Origin: Bacteroidales bacterium
Lineage (GTDB): Bacteria; Bacteroidota; Bacteroidia; Bacteroidales; F082
Length of the DNA: 63,985 nt
Assembly: GCA_024709145.1 (NCBI GenBank)
Contig: JANJXG010000118.1
Span: forward strand, 1-63,985
Direction of reading: 5' to 3'
This document shows positions 44,518 through 53,340 of this stretch, piece after piece; position 1 is the first letter of the stretch; each line of letters starts with the position of its first letter. Under the pieces are notes generated by a model. That model saw only the letters and a program-made list of their open reading frames with translations, was not told the origin of the DNA and ran no database searches. Made by a program: the position numbers and the translations under genes.

Positions 44518-44557
44518 AAAGAATACCTGCAGGGCATTGGTTTTGCAGGTATTCTTT
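44518..44557 (+). terminator. Strong hairpin terminator after the T9SS cargo gene
   Basis: AAAGAATACCTGCA (44518-44531) and TGCAGGTATTCTTT (44544-44557) are a perfect 14-bp stem with a 12-nt loop. Confidence 0.8.
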
Positions 44558-44606
44558 GTTTCGGGCCGCAGGCTTATCCGGTGCAACCGTCTTCCTGATG
44601 CCTGCC

Positions 44607-44636
44607 TTTGCAGCTGAACAATAAACACTATTTTTG
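44607..44636 (+). promoter_or_regulatory. Promoter TTTG-N18-TATTTTTG of the S41 protease operon
   Basis: TTTG (44607-44610) and an exact -7 box TATTTTTG (44629-44636), spaced by 18 bp. It predicts a leader of about 45 nt to the ATG at 44686. This is the best-formed promoter in the window. Confidence 0.7.
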
Positions 44637-44685
44637 CGTTTTGGCGTGAAGTTAAACCTAGCGCTTCCGTAAACAGTCATTCATC

Positions 44686-46299
44686 ATGAAACAATACAAA
44701 ATTTACCTGCCTCTTTTGTTGTCGGTCGTTCTGGCCGGTGGACTTTATCTGGGGTACCGAATCGGAGCCAATGCAGCATCGGGCGACGAGACTGCCTTTT
44801 ATTTGCCCGTACAAAAAGGTGGAAAACTCGATCACATTCTACAGTTTATTGAGCAGGATTACGTAGATACCGTCAACAGCAGTCAGTTGGAAAACAATGC
44901 CATCAAAGGAATGCTCGAAAAGCTTGACCCTCACAGCCAATACATTACAGCCGACGAATTTCATGAGATGAATGACCCTTTACTTGGAAGTTTTGAAGGT
45001 ATCGGCGTTTCATTCAGGATTGAAAAGGATACCATTACGGTGATCAATCCGGTGAAAGGCGGACCTTCGGAAAAGGTTGGAATTATGGCCGGTGACCGTA
45101 TTGTGTTTATCGATGACAGTCTGGTGGCGGGTGTGAAGGTCACAAACCGCGATGCCATGCGTAAGTTGAAAGGAAAGAAAGGCACCACGGTAAAGGTAGG
45201 TATTCATCGCCGGGGCGTGGAAGGTCTGACAGATTATACCATTACGCGCGATGTAATTCCAACCTACAGCCTCGACGCAGCCTATATGGTTGATGGAAAA
45301 ACAGGTTACATCAGATTAAACAAATTTGCTGCCACCACTTATGAAGAATTTCTCGATGCCGCCACAAGGCTACGGGAGGAAGGCATGGAACAAATCATTC
45401 TTGACCTTCGAGGCAATACCGGTGGTTATTTGAAAGCCGCCACCGACCTCACCGACGAATTTCTTGCTCAGGGCAAACTCATCGTTTATACACAGGGAAA
45501 AAACAGACCCAAGTCATTTAGTTTTGCTAACCGTTCGGGCCTGCTTGAATCGGAAGAAGTGGTTGTGCTCATCGACGAAGGCTCTGCCAGTGCCAGTGAA
45601 ATTGTGGCTGGAGCCATACAGGACAACGACAGGGGCACCATCATTGGCAGACGCTCTTTTGGCAAAGGACTTGTGCAGGAACAGCTCTCCATGCGCGATG
45701 GGTCGGCTCTCCGACTGACAGTGGCCCGGTATTACACCCCGACAGGTCGTTCCATCCAAAAACCTTATGATGGCGATTTCGAAAAATATCACCACGAATC
45801 TTACGACCGCTATGTCAACGGCGAAATGATGAGCGCCGACAGTATTCACCTCACCGACACTGTGAAATTCCTGACACCAAAAGGCAAAGTTGTTTATGGC
45901 GGTGGTGGCATCATGCCCGATATTTATGTCCCACTTGATAGCGACAGCAGCCTTTTTTATTATAACCGACTGGCCAACAGCGGACTGATTTTTCAGTACG
46001 CCTTTGATTTCGCCGACAGCAAAAGGGTCGAGCTTGCACGTTTCAAGGATGTTGATAGTTTTAAAAAGCAGTTTATCATGACTGATCAGCAGCTGCAGGA
46101 GCTTTACAAAATGGCTGCCGACAAAGGCATCAGCCAGCCTGCTGTTGTGAGCCCTGAAGCACGCAGGCACATCCGTACACTCTTTAAAGCCTATGTTGGA
46201 CGAAACATCCTCGACGATGCAGGGTTTTATCCCGTTTTTCAGGACATTGACCCGATCTTACTCAAAGCCATTGATTATCTGAATAAGCCCGAAAGTTGA
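44686..46299 (+). CDS. S41-family C-terminal processing protease (CtpA-like)
   Basis: 537 residues. An N-terminal helix (about residues 5-26) acts as anchor or signal. A PDZ domain (about 90-175: FEGIGVSFRIEKDTITVINP, then GPSEKVGIMAGDRI) leads into the S41 domain: LDLRGNTGGYL, EGSASASEIVAGA with the nucleophile Ser, and RSFGKGLVQEQ with the general-base Lys. It cleaves proteins from their C-termini in the periplasm. About 110 residues follow the core, as in Bacteroidota Ctp proteins. Its stop overlaps the next start by 4 bp. Confidence 0.93.
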   Translation: MKQYKIYLPLLLSVVLAGGLYLGYRIGANAASGDETAFYLPVQKGGKLDHILQFIEQDYVDTVNSSQLENNAIKGMLEKLDPHSQYITADEFHEMNDPLLGSFEGIGVSFRIEKDTITVINPVKGGPSEKVGIMAGDRIVFIDDSLVAGVKVTNRDAMRKLKGKKGTTVKVGIHRRGVEGLTDYTITRDVIPTYSLDAAYMVDGKTGYIRLNKFAATTYEEFLDAATRLREEGMEQIILDLRGNTGGYLKAATDLTDEFLAQGKLIVYTQGKNRPKSFSFANRSGLLESEEVVVLIDEGSASASEIVAGAIQDNDRGTIIGRRSFGKGLVQEQLSMRDGSALRLTVARYYTPTGRSIQKPYDGDFEKYHHESYDRYVNGEMMSADSIHLTDTVKFLTPKGKVVYGGGGIMPDIYVPLDSDSSLFYYNRLANSGLIFQYAFDFADSKRVELARFKDVDSFKKQFIMTDQQLQELYKMAADKGISQPAVVSPEARRHIRTLFKAYVGRNILDDAGFYPVFQDIDPILLKAIDYLNKPES

Positions 46300-47618
46300 G
46301 CGCTGTGACAGTGATTGTCATCATCGTCAGCTCTATGCTGTTGCGGTTGGCGACTTTTGCCGTGGTAATCAATTATTATAAGGTTTCCCGACATCGCAAA
46401 GCCTGGTTGCTCATTGCAGCAGCCATGGTGTTGCTGGCCCTTGAGAGTCTTTTTGAGTTGCTGGCTCTCACCGGGGTGTCTTCACTTGCCAATACCTCCT
46501 TTATTCCGCATGCTGCCGGGCTGGCCGTGTCATTACTGATGCTTACAGGTACTGCCCTTATCAGTACCATTTTAAAACGTCTGGCCGCAGCTGAAAAAAC
46601 AAAGGAAAACATCGAAAGGCGCTTTCAGATGCTTTTCAACACGAGCTCCGACCAGGTGTTTGTGCTCACACTGGAAGGCAACATCGTTGAAGTGAATCTC
46701 TCGGCTTGCGACAGACTTGGGATGAAAAGGGAAGAACTGCTTAATAAACATTTCAGACAAATCAAGGCAGGTACGTCGGCCGAAGGCGTGATGGATCACA
46801 TCCATTCAATTAAAAATAAGGGTAAACACATATTTGAAACAGAACTCCTGAGCAGCACCGGACAGCGTTTTCCGGTTGAGATCAACTGCCGCCTGGTCGA
46901 AATAGATGATCAACCTTTTATTACCTGCATCGCACGCAATATCAGCGAACGCAAAGAACTGGATAAAAAGGTCAGAATCGCCATCATCGAAACGGAGGAA
47001 ACGGAACGCAAACGTTTTGCAAAGGAAATTCATGACGGCCTGGGGCCGCTGCTTTCTGCCATCAAGCTATATGTAAATGAGCTGGATGGACTTGAAAATG
47101 GTAGTGAAGAAAAGAAAGAGTTTACCCAGCACATCAACCGGATGATTAACGAAGCCGTTGACACTTCACGCAACATTGCCAACAACATCACCCCGAAAAT
47201 TCTGGCAGATTTTGGCTTGAAGCAGGCGCTTACCACCTTCACCGAAACCATCAATGCCACCGGATTGCTCACCATTACAACCCGTTTCGATTCCCTCGAC
47301 CGAAGCCTTAGTCCGACTATGGAACTTATTTTTTACAGAATAACAACAGAGCTGATCAACAATACGATCAAGCACGCGCATGCCACAACTATTGAGATAG
47401 GTCTAAGTCTACAGGAACACAAGTTGTTGCTGAATTATCGCGACAACGGACGGGGCTTTGATCTGCAGCAGGCAATCGAAAAAAGTGATAACCACATGGG
47501 CGTCAAGAATATTATCAGCAGGGTGCGATCGATGAACGGCATTTTCAACTTCAGAAATACAAGCCCGGGAATCCAGATCAGCATTGCTGTTGACATCCAT
47601 GCCGAGGCAATGAATTAA
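46296..47618 (+). CDS. PAS sensor histidine kinase, NarX-like (HisKA_3)
   Basis: 440 residues, TTG start in a 4-bp overlap with the protease gene (TTGA), so translation is probably coupled. Two or three N-terminal membrane helices (to about residue 95) give a membrane-bound sensor. The PAS domain (about 110-220) includes LFNTSSDQVFVLTLEGNIVE and IARNISERKELDKK. The kinase is the NarX/LiaS type: RKRFAKEIHDGLGPLLSAIK with His246, and ATPase NNTIKHAHATTIEIG. Such kinases normally phosphorylate NarL/LuxR-type regulators; none is nearby. Confidence 0.88.
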   Translation: MSAVTVIVIIVSSMLLRLATFAVVINYYKVSRHRKAWLLIAAAMVLLALESLFELLALTGVSSLANTSFIPHAAGLAVSLLMLTGTALISTILKRLAAAEKTKENIERRFQMLFNTSSDQVFVLTLEGNIVEVNLSACDRLGMKREELLNKHFRQIKAGTSAEGVMDHIHSIKNKGKHIFETELLSSTGQRFPVEINCRLVEIDDQPFITCIARNISERKELDKKVRIAIIETEETERKRFAKEIHDGLGPLLSAIKLYVNELDGLENGSEEKKEFTQHINRMINEAVDTSRNIANNITPKILADFGLKQALTTFTETINATGLLTITTRFDSLDRSLSPTMELIFYRITTELINNTIKHAHATTIEIGLSLQEHKLLLNYRDNGRGFDLQQAIEKSDNHMGVKNIISRVRSMNGIFNFRNTSPGIQISIAVDIHAEAMN

Positions 47619-47684
47619 AGTAAATTAACCCAACAAGGAACCAAACACCATGTCTGATTGTCAAATCAAAGTTAATATCCATAC

Positions 47685-48764
47685 ATGAAGAAACATATTA
47701 AACGCATCGTTGGCATTGCACTGGCAATAGGACTGCTGGCGCTGATTTTTTTCAATAAAGACGGCTTGCTTAGCAGCCGGAACGACCGCTCGGCTTTTGT
47801 TTCCGGCAGAGCCGCGCAAATGCTACCTGTTCAAACCATGGTAGCCACCGAAGCTCCGCTGAACGATGTGCTTGTAGCTGCAGGCACCGTAATGGCTGAT
47901 GAACAGGTTGAAGTGGCAGCCGAGGCTTCGGGTCGGATCACCAGCATTAGCTTCACCGAAGGTAGCTTTGTGAGGGCAGGTGAGTTGCTGGCTACCATAA
48001 ACAATGCCGACCTGCTGGCACAAGCGGACCGGAATAATTTTCAGCTTCGCCTGGCTGAATCAAGAGAAGAACGACAGCGACAACTGCTCGAACGACAAGG
48101 TATCTCACAACAGACCTACGATCAGGTGCTCACCGAACTCAACGCACTTCGCGCAGAGGCGAGCCTGCTGGAAGCCCAGCTTGAAAAAACCCGCATCCGT
48201 GCTCCTTTTGACGGGGTGCTGGGCCTGCGCTACCTCAGCGAAGGCAGTTATGTGAGCCCGGGCACCAAATTGGTCAGGCTGGCGCGCATCCAGCCGGTTA
48301 AAATTGAATTCAGCGTGCCTGAGAGGTATGTGGCTTACGTGAAAAAGGGCGTCAGTGTTAACTTCAGTGTTGACAATACCGCCGAACTTTATCAGGCCAG
48401 CATCTATGCCATTGAACCGGTTGTTGACAAGCAGTCGCGCGCCATCACGGCAAGGGCTGTCTATAGCAACGCCTCAGCTGCTGTAGTTCCGGGCTCTTTT
48501 GCCAGGGTAGAGTTGCCTCTCATGAACCTGAGCAAAGTGCTTCAGGTGAAAGCCGAAGCATTGATACCCGAGATGGGTCAGAACAAAGTGTTTGTTTACC
48601 GTGGTGGTAAAGCCCAGCCTGTGATTGTGAACACCGGCATCCGAACCGATCGTATGGTACAAATCACTTCAGGAATTCAGGCCGGTGATACTGTTATCAC
48701 CAGTGGTCTGCTGCAACTCCGGCCGGGTATGGCTGTCGAAATTCGTCAAAACAGTCAGCCATGA
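47685..48764 (+). CDS. RND efflux periplasmic adaptor (membrane fusion protein)
   Basis: 359 residues. An N-terminal helix (about residues 8-24) anchors the adaptor; there is no lipobox. The barrel-sandwich halves carry VAAEASGRITSISFTEGSFV and TRIRAPFDGVLGLRYLSEGS, with the helical hairpin (RLAESREERQRQLLERQGIS) between. The beta-barrel and membrane-proximal domains make up the C-terminal half. It links the inner-membrane pump to the TolC-like channel; the 4-bp overlap with the pump gene fits tight coupling. First gene of a complete tripartite efflux operon. Confidence 0.92.
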   Translation: MKKHIKRIVGIALAIGLLALIFFNKDGLLSSRNDRSAFVSGRAAQMLPVQTMVATEAPLNDVLVAAGTVMADEQVEVAAEASGRITSISFTEGSFVRAGELLATINNADLLAQADRNNFQLRLAESREERQRQLLERQGISQQTYDQVLTELNALRAEASLLEAQLEKTRIRAPFDGVLGLRYLSEGSYVSPGTKLVRLARIQPVKIEFSVPERYVAYVKKGVSVNFSVDNTAELYQASIYAIEPVVDKQSRAITARAVYSNASAAVVPGSFARVELPLMNLSKVLQVKAEALIPEMGQNKVFVYRGGKAQPVIVNTGIRTDRMVQITSGIQAGDTVITSGLLQLRPGMAVEIRQNSQP

Positions 48765-51700
48765 GTTTAGCATCAACCAGTATTCACCGTCCTGTGCTGG
48801 CCACAGTGATGTCGATCCTGATTATTTTGTTTGGTGTCATCGGGCTTTCAACCCTGGGTGTGCGCGAGTATCCGAGCGTTGATACTCCGGTGGTAACTGT
48901 ATCCACAGGTTACACCGGTGCCAATGCCGATGTGATCGAATCACAGATCACCGAACCACTCGAAGAATCAATCAATGGCATTGCCGGCATCCGAACTCTA
49001 ACCTCGGTGAGCCGTGATGGCAGAAGCACCATCACCGTTGAATTTGATCTTTCGGTTGACCTGGAAACAGCTGCCAACGATGTGCGCGACAGGGTGTCGC
49101 GTACCTTATCCAATTTGCCTCCCGATGCCGATCCACCCATTGTTGCCAAAGCCGATGCTGATGCAAACCCCATCCTTTTTCTGAACATCCGAAGCGAACA
49201 ACGGTCATTACTCGAACTTACCGAGATAGCCCAGCGTACCTTCAAGGAAAGCCTTCAAACCATTCCCGGTGTGAGCTCCATTGCTATCTGGGGCGCAAAG
49301 GAATACTCGATGCGCCTTTGGATCGACCCTTCCCGGCTTTCGGCCTTCAATCTAAGTCCGCTTGATGTGCGCAATGCATTGCTGCGTGAAAACCTTGAGC
49401 TCCCTTCAGGGCGTATCGAAGGAAATACGGTTGAACTCACAGTACGTACCCTCAGCCGGCTGGAAACACCCCAGGATTTCAATAACCTAATCATCAAGGA
49501 AACGGAGGCTGGCATTATCAGGTTCAGCGATATAGGCTTTGCCGAGCTGGCTCCACTCAACGAACGAACCATCCTGCGCCGCGACGGCATTCCAATGGTA
49601 GGAAATGCCATTATCCCGCAGCCTGGATCGAACCACGTGGAAATTGCCGATGAGTTTTACCGCCGCATCGAGAAAATCAGAAAAGATTTGCCCGAAGATA
49701 TCGAGCTGGGTATCGGGTTCGACAATACAGACTACATCCGGCATGCCATCACCGAAGTGGAACAAACCATTTACCTCGCTTTCCTTCTGGTGGTACTCGT
49801 CATCTTTTTCTTCCTCCGCGACTGGCGTACTTCGCTCATACCCGTGATCGTGATTCCAATCTCGCTCATTGGATCGTTTTTCATCATGTATGTGGCTGGT
49901 TTTTCAATCAATGTGCTTACGCTGCTGGGACTGGTTCTTGCTATCGGACTGGTTGTTGACGATGCCATTGTTGTGATCGAAAATATTTATTCAAAAATTG
50001 AAAAAGGAGTTCCGCCAATGCAAGCCGGACTCGAGGGTTCGGCTGAGATCTTTTTTGCTGTAATTGCCACCACGGTTGCCCTGGCAACAGTTTTTCTGCC
50101 CGTTATTTTTCTCGAAGGACTCACAGGACGTCTGTTCAGGGAATTTGGAATCGTACTTTCGGGCTCGGTTATCATTTCGTCGTTTGTGGCGCTCACGCTC
50201 ACCCCGATGTTGTCGACACGCTTGCTCAAACGACGTGAAAAACACAATGCCTTTTATGAGTGGACTGAGCCGTTTTTTAACAAGCTTGCCTCAATATATG
50301 AAGAAAGTCTCAAGTCTTTTCTCAGGCATAAGTGGCTTTCAATGGCTATTATCCTGCTATCCGGACTTATCATTTTCAGCCTTGGAAGAAGGCTTCCCTC
50401 AGAACTGGCTCCAATGGAAGACCGATCGGGTATGATGGTTTTTTCGACTGCACCTGAAGGTATTACATTTGAATACATGGAAATGTACGTACAGGAACTC
50501 ATCAACCTGGTAGAGAAGGAAGTGCCCGAAACGTATTCGCTCATTACGATCACTTCACCAGGCTTTGGGGCAGCGAGTAGCGTAAACTCGGCTTTTGCCC
50601 GCATCCGGCTTGTTGAACCCGATCAACGTGAACGTTCCCAGCAGGAAGTGGCCGATCACCTCACCCGTGGGTTGTCGCAGCTCACGCAGGTTCGCAGCTT
50701 TATCACACAGGAACAATCAATCAGCACCCAGCGAGGTGGACTGCCGGTGCAGTACGTCATCCAGGCCCGTAACCTCGAAAAACTCCGTGAAGTGTTGCCA
50801 AAGTTCATGGAAGAAGTTGGAAAAAGTCCTGTTTTCCAGTTTGCTGATCTCAATCTGAAATTCAATAAACCCGAACTTCAAATCTCGATCAACAGGGAAA
50901 AAGCTCGCTCTATGGGTGTTTCGGCACAGGATATCGCTCAAACGCTGCAACTGTCACTGAGCGGGCAACGCTTTGGTTTTTTTATCATGAATGGAAAACA
51001 ATATCAGGTGATCGGACAGCTTGAAAGGGCCTACAGATCCGCTCCGCTTGACCTTTCAACCCTCTTCGTGAAAAATAATACCGGACAAATGATCCAACTG
51101 TCGAACCTGGTAGAGGTGAAAGAACAAACAAATCCTCCGGCACTCTACCGCTACAACCGCTATGTTTCGGCCACTGTTTCGGCCAATCCTGTCAATGGCA
51201 AAACCATCGGCGATGGCATTCGCGAGATGGACCGCATTGCAGCCCTGGTGCTCGACGATACTTTCAGCACCTCGCTTGCAGGTACTTCCAAAGATTTCGA
51301 AGAAAGTTCTTCCAGTCTTGCCTTTGCTTTTGTGCTGGCTCTCATACTGATTTATCTGGTGTTGGCGGCTCAGTTCGAAAGTTTCCGCGACCCGCTCATC
51401 ATCATGTTTACCGTGCCGCTGGCCCTTGCAGGTGCTGTGCTAACGCTTTGGTATTTTGATAAAACACTCAATATTTTCAGTCAGATTGGCATCATCATGC
51501 TCATCGGATTGGTTTCAAAGAATGGAATCCTCATCGTCGAATTTGCCAATCAGCGAAAAGCAGCAGGTCTTTCAAAAGCGGAGGCAATCCTCGATGCTTC
51601 GGTATCACGTTTCAGACCCATTCTGATGACAAGTCTTTCAACCATTTTGGGTGCAGTTCCCATTGCACTGGCTCTCGGCGCAGGTTCGGAAAGCCGTGTG

Positions 51701-51874
51701 AGTATGGGAACGGCTATCATCGGGGGCTTAACGTTTGCCACAGTGCTCACACTTTATGTGATTCCGGGTATTTACAGCTACATCTCCGAGAAAGAAAAAA
51801 CAGTGAGCAATATCAGTCAACTCACCAACGATGAAACGTCAACAATAGCGACCGGAAAGGAGGAAGCCCAATGA
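48761..51874 (+). CDS. RND efflux pump, HAE1/AcrB-type
   Basis: 1037 residues, the length of AcrB. Twelve membrane helices in two halves with large periplasmic loops. STSIHRPVLATVMSILIILF starts TM1. GLVVDDAIVVIENIYSKIEK in TM4 carries the two Asp of the proton relay. TLTPMLSTRLL and GSESRVSMGTAIIGGL, the latter in the TM11-12 region, are family motifs. The substrate could be a drug, detergent, bile salt or metabolite; specificity is not predictable. It overlaps both neighbours by 4 bp. Confidence 0.95.
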   Translation: MSLASTSIHRPVLATVMSILIILFGVIGLSTLGVREYPSVDTPVVTVSTGYTGANADVIESQITEPLEESINGIAGIRTLTSVSRDGRSTITVEFDLSVDLETAANDVRDRVSRTLSNLPPDADPPIVAKADADANPILFLNIRSEQRSLLELTEIAQRTFKESLQTIPGVSSIAIWGAKEYSMRLWIDPSRLSAFNLSPLDVRNALLRENLELPSGRIEGNTVELTVRTLSRLETPQDFNNLIIKETEAGIIRFSDIGFAELAPLNERTILRRDGIPMVGNAIIPQPGSNHVEIADEFYRRIEKIRKDLPEDIELGIGFDNTDYIRHAITEVEQTIYLAFLLVVLVIFFFLRDWRTSLIPVIVIPISLIGSFFIMYVAGFSINVLTLLGLVLAIGLVVDDAIVVIENIYSKIEKGVPPMQAGLEGSAEIFFAVIATTVALATVFLPVIFLEGLTGRLFREFGIVLSGSVIISSFVALTLTPMLSTRLLKRREKHNAFYEWTEPFFNKLASIYEESLKSFLRHKWLSMAIILLSGLIIFSLGRRLPSELAPMEDRSGMMVFSTAPEGITFEYMEMYVQELINLVEKEVPETYSLITITSPGFGAASSVNSAFARIRLVEPDQRERSQQEVADHLTRGLSQLTQVRSFITQEQSISTQRGGLPVQYVIQARNLEKLREVLPKFMEEVGKSPVFQFADLNLKFNKPELQISINREKARSMGVSAQDIAQTLQLSLSGQRFGFFIMNGKQYQVIGQLERAYRSAPLDLSTLFVKNNTGQMIQLSNLVEVKEQTNPPALYRYNRYVSATVSANPVNGKTIGDGIREMDRIAALVLDDTFSTSLAGTSKDFEESSSSLAFAFVLALILIYLVLAAQFESFRDPLIIMFTVPLALAGAVLTLWYFDKTLNIFSQIGIIMLIGLVSKNGILIVEFANQRKAAGLSKAEAILDASVSRFRPILMTSLSTILGAVPIALALGAGSESRVSMGTAIIGGLTFATVLTLYVIPGIYSYISEKEKTVSNISQLTNDETSTIATGKEEAQ

Positions 51875-53178
51875 AGAAGATTCTAGTTTCGCTGATATTA
51901 TTCAGTCTTGCTGCCAACAGTCTCAAAGGTCAGGAGCACTTAAGTATCAAGGCTGCCATCGCTGTTGGTCTTGAACATAATTACGGCATCAGGCTCGAAC
52001 GCAAAGAATTGGGAATTGCCGAGAACAACAACAGTCCCGGTAACGCCGGTTTTCTTCCCCGACTCAATGTCACTGCAGGGCAATCCTATAGTGTCAACGA
52101 CTCGAGACAGGCATTTCTTACCGGACAGGTGAATGACCGCAGCGGCGCAAAAAGTGACGCCTTCAATGCCGGTGCCCAGCTCAACTGGACCATTTTTGAT
52201 GGCATGAAGATGTTTGCGCGGCGCGATCAGCTCCGGCAACTCGAGGAAATGGGGGAGATGCAGTTATTGCTTACCGTGGAGAACACCATCAGCAACATCC
52301 ATCAGAGTTATTTTACACTTGTTCAGCTTAACCGGCAGAAAAGTGTTTTTGAAAAAACAATTGCTCTTGGAAATGAGCGCCTTAACCTGGCTGAAGACAA
52401 GCTTGCTTTTGGTTCAGGATCCAAACTGGAGGTGTTGCAGGCTATGGTCGACCTCAACAGCGACAGTGCTGTTTATCTGAAGCTGATCGACCAGATTGGT
52501 AGTTTGCAGGTAAGAATCAACACCCTGCTTGGGCGAAAGGCCGATATCAGCTTTGGTGTTGATGAGCAAATTGAGCTGAGACAAGGCCTTGAGCTGAAAC
52601 AGCTGGAAGAGCAGTTGCTGAGCCGCAACACCAGTTTGCTGCTCAGCCGCAAAGACGAGCAAATGGCTGCCCTTGCACTGAAAGAGGTCAATGCAAGGTA
52701 TTTTCCGGAGATTGGACTCAACCTGGGTTACAATTTTCTCAATCAGCAGAGCGAATCAGGTTTTTTGGCCGAGAACAGGTCATTGGGCCTCACCTATGGC
52801 CTGACGGCGAGTTTAAACCTTTTCAATGGGTTCAATACCAGGCGCGAACAGAAGAACCTGCGGTTGCAGATCGAAAGCAGTCAGTTACGGGTAGAAGCGC
52901 TTGAACAAGAATTGCTTGCTGAGCTGAAAGCTTCGTTCGACAGCTATGTCAGCAGGCAGCGCCTTATCTTGATGGAAACACATAACCTGGCTTCAGCAAA
53001 GGAAAATCTTTCGATTGCCGATGAACGTTACAGCCTTGGCGACCTATCGGGACTGGAATTCAGAGAAGCACAAAAAAATTACCTCGAAGCCGAAACAAGG
53101 TTATTGCAGGTAGTGCTCGAGACAAAAATCCTCGAGACACAGCTTTTGCAACTCGCCGGTATGCTGGCAGCTGAATAA
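51871..53178 (+). CDS. TolC-family outer-membrane efflux channel
   Basis: 435 residues. Signal peptide (cut near LKGQ-EH). The two TolC repeats are seen as AAIAVGLEHNYGIRLERKEL, a long helical part (NRQKSVFEKTIALGNERLNL), and a second set at LKEVNARYFPEIGLNLGYNF and NLASAKENLSIADERYSLGD. It forms the trimeric exit duct for the RND pump. Last gene of the efflux operon; the next gene starts 162 bp later after a TATTTTTA box that may be a promoter. Confidence 0.92.
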   Translation: MKKILVSLILFSLAANSLKGQEHLSIKAAIAVGLEHNYGIRLERKELGIAENNNSPGNAGFLPRLNVTAGQSYSVNDSRQAFLTGQVNDRSGAKSDAFNAGAQLNWTIFDGMKMFARRDQLRQLEEMGEMQLLLTVENTISNIHQSYFTLVQLNRQKSVFEKTIALGNERLNLAEDKLAFGSGSKLEVLQAMVDLNSDSAVYLKLIDQIGSLQVRINTLLGRKADISFGVDEQIELRQGLELKQLEEQLLSRNTSLLLSRKDEQMAALALKEVNARYFPEIGLNLGYNFLNQQSESGFLAENRSLGLTYGLTASLNLFNGFNTRREQKNLRLQIESSQLRVEALEQELLAELKASFDSYVSRQRLILMETHNLASAKENLSIADERYSLGDLSGLEFREAQKNYLEAETRLLQVVLETKILETQLLQLAGMLAAE

Positions 53179-53340
53179 GGATGTAAGGGGTTATACTGAC
53201 TATTACCGTTATTTTTCCCTCTTAACATTTACTTAGGGATTTTTTTTCACTATTTTTACCCTCAGATTGCAGGAAAAAAGGTTGACCAATCCAACCGCAG
53301 GTATGTCAGGCGTTTTTTTTAAACAAGCACCCCCGCACCC

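Noticed and set aside
53280-53297. Small GGTTG/CCAACC inverted repeat before the six-PAS kinase
   Set aside because: The stem is only about five base pairs and has no T run; no operator family was recognised.
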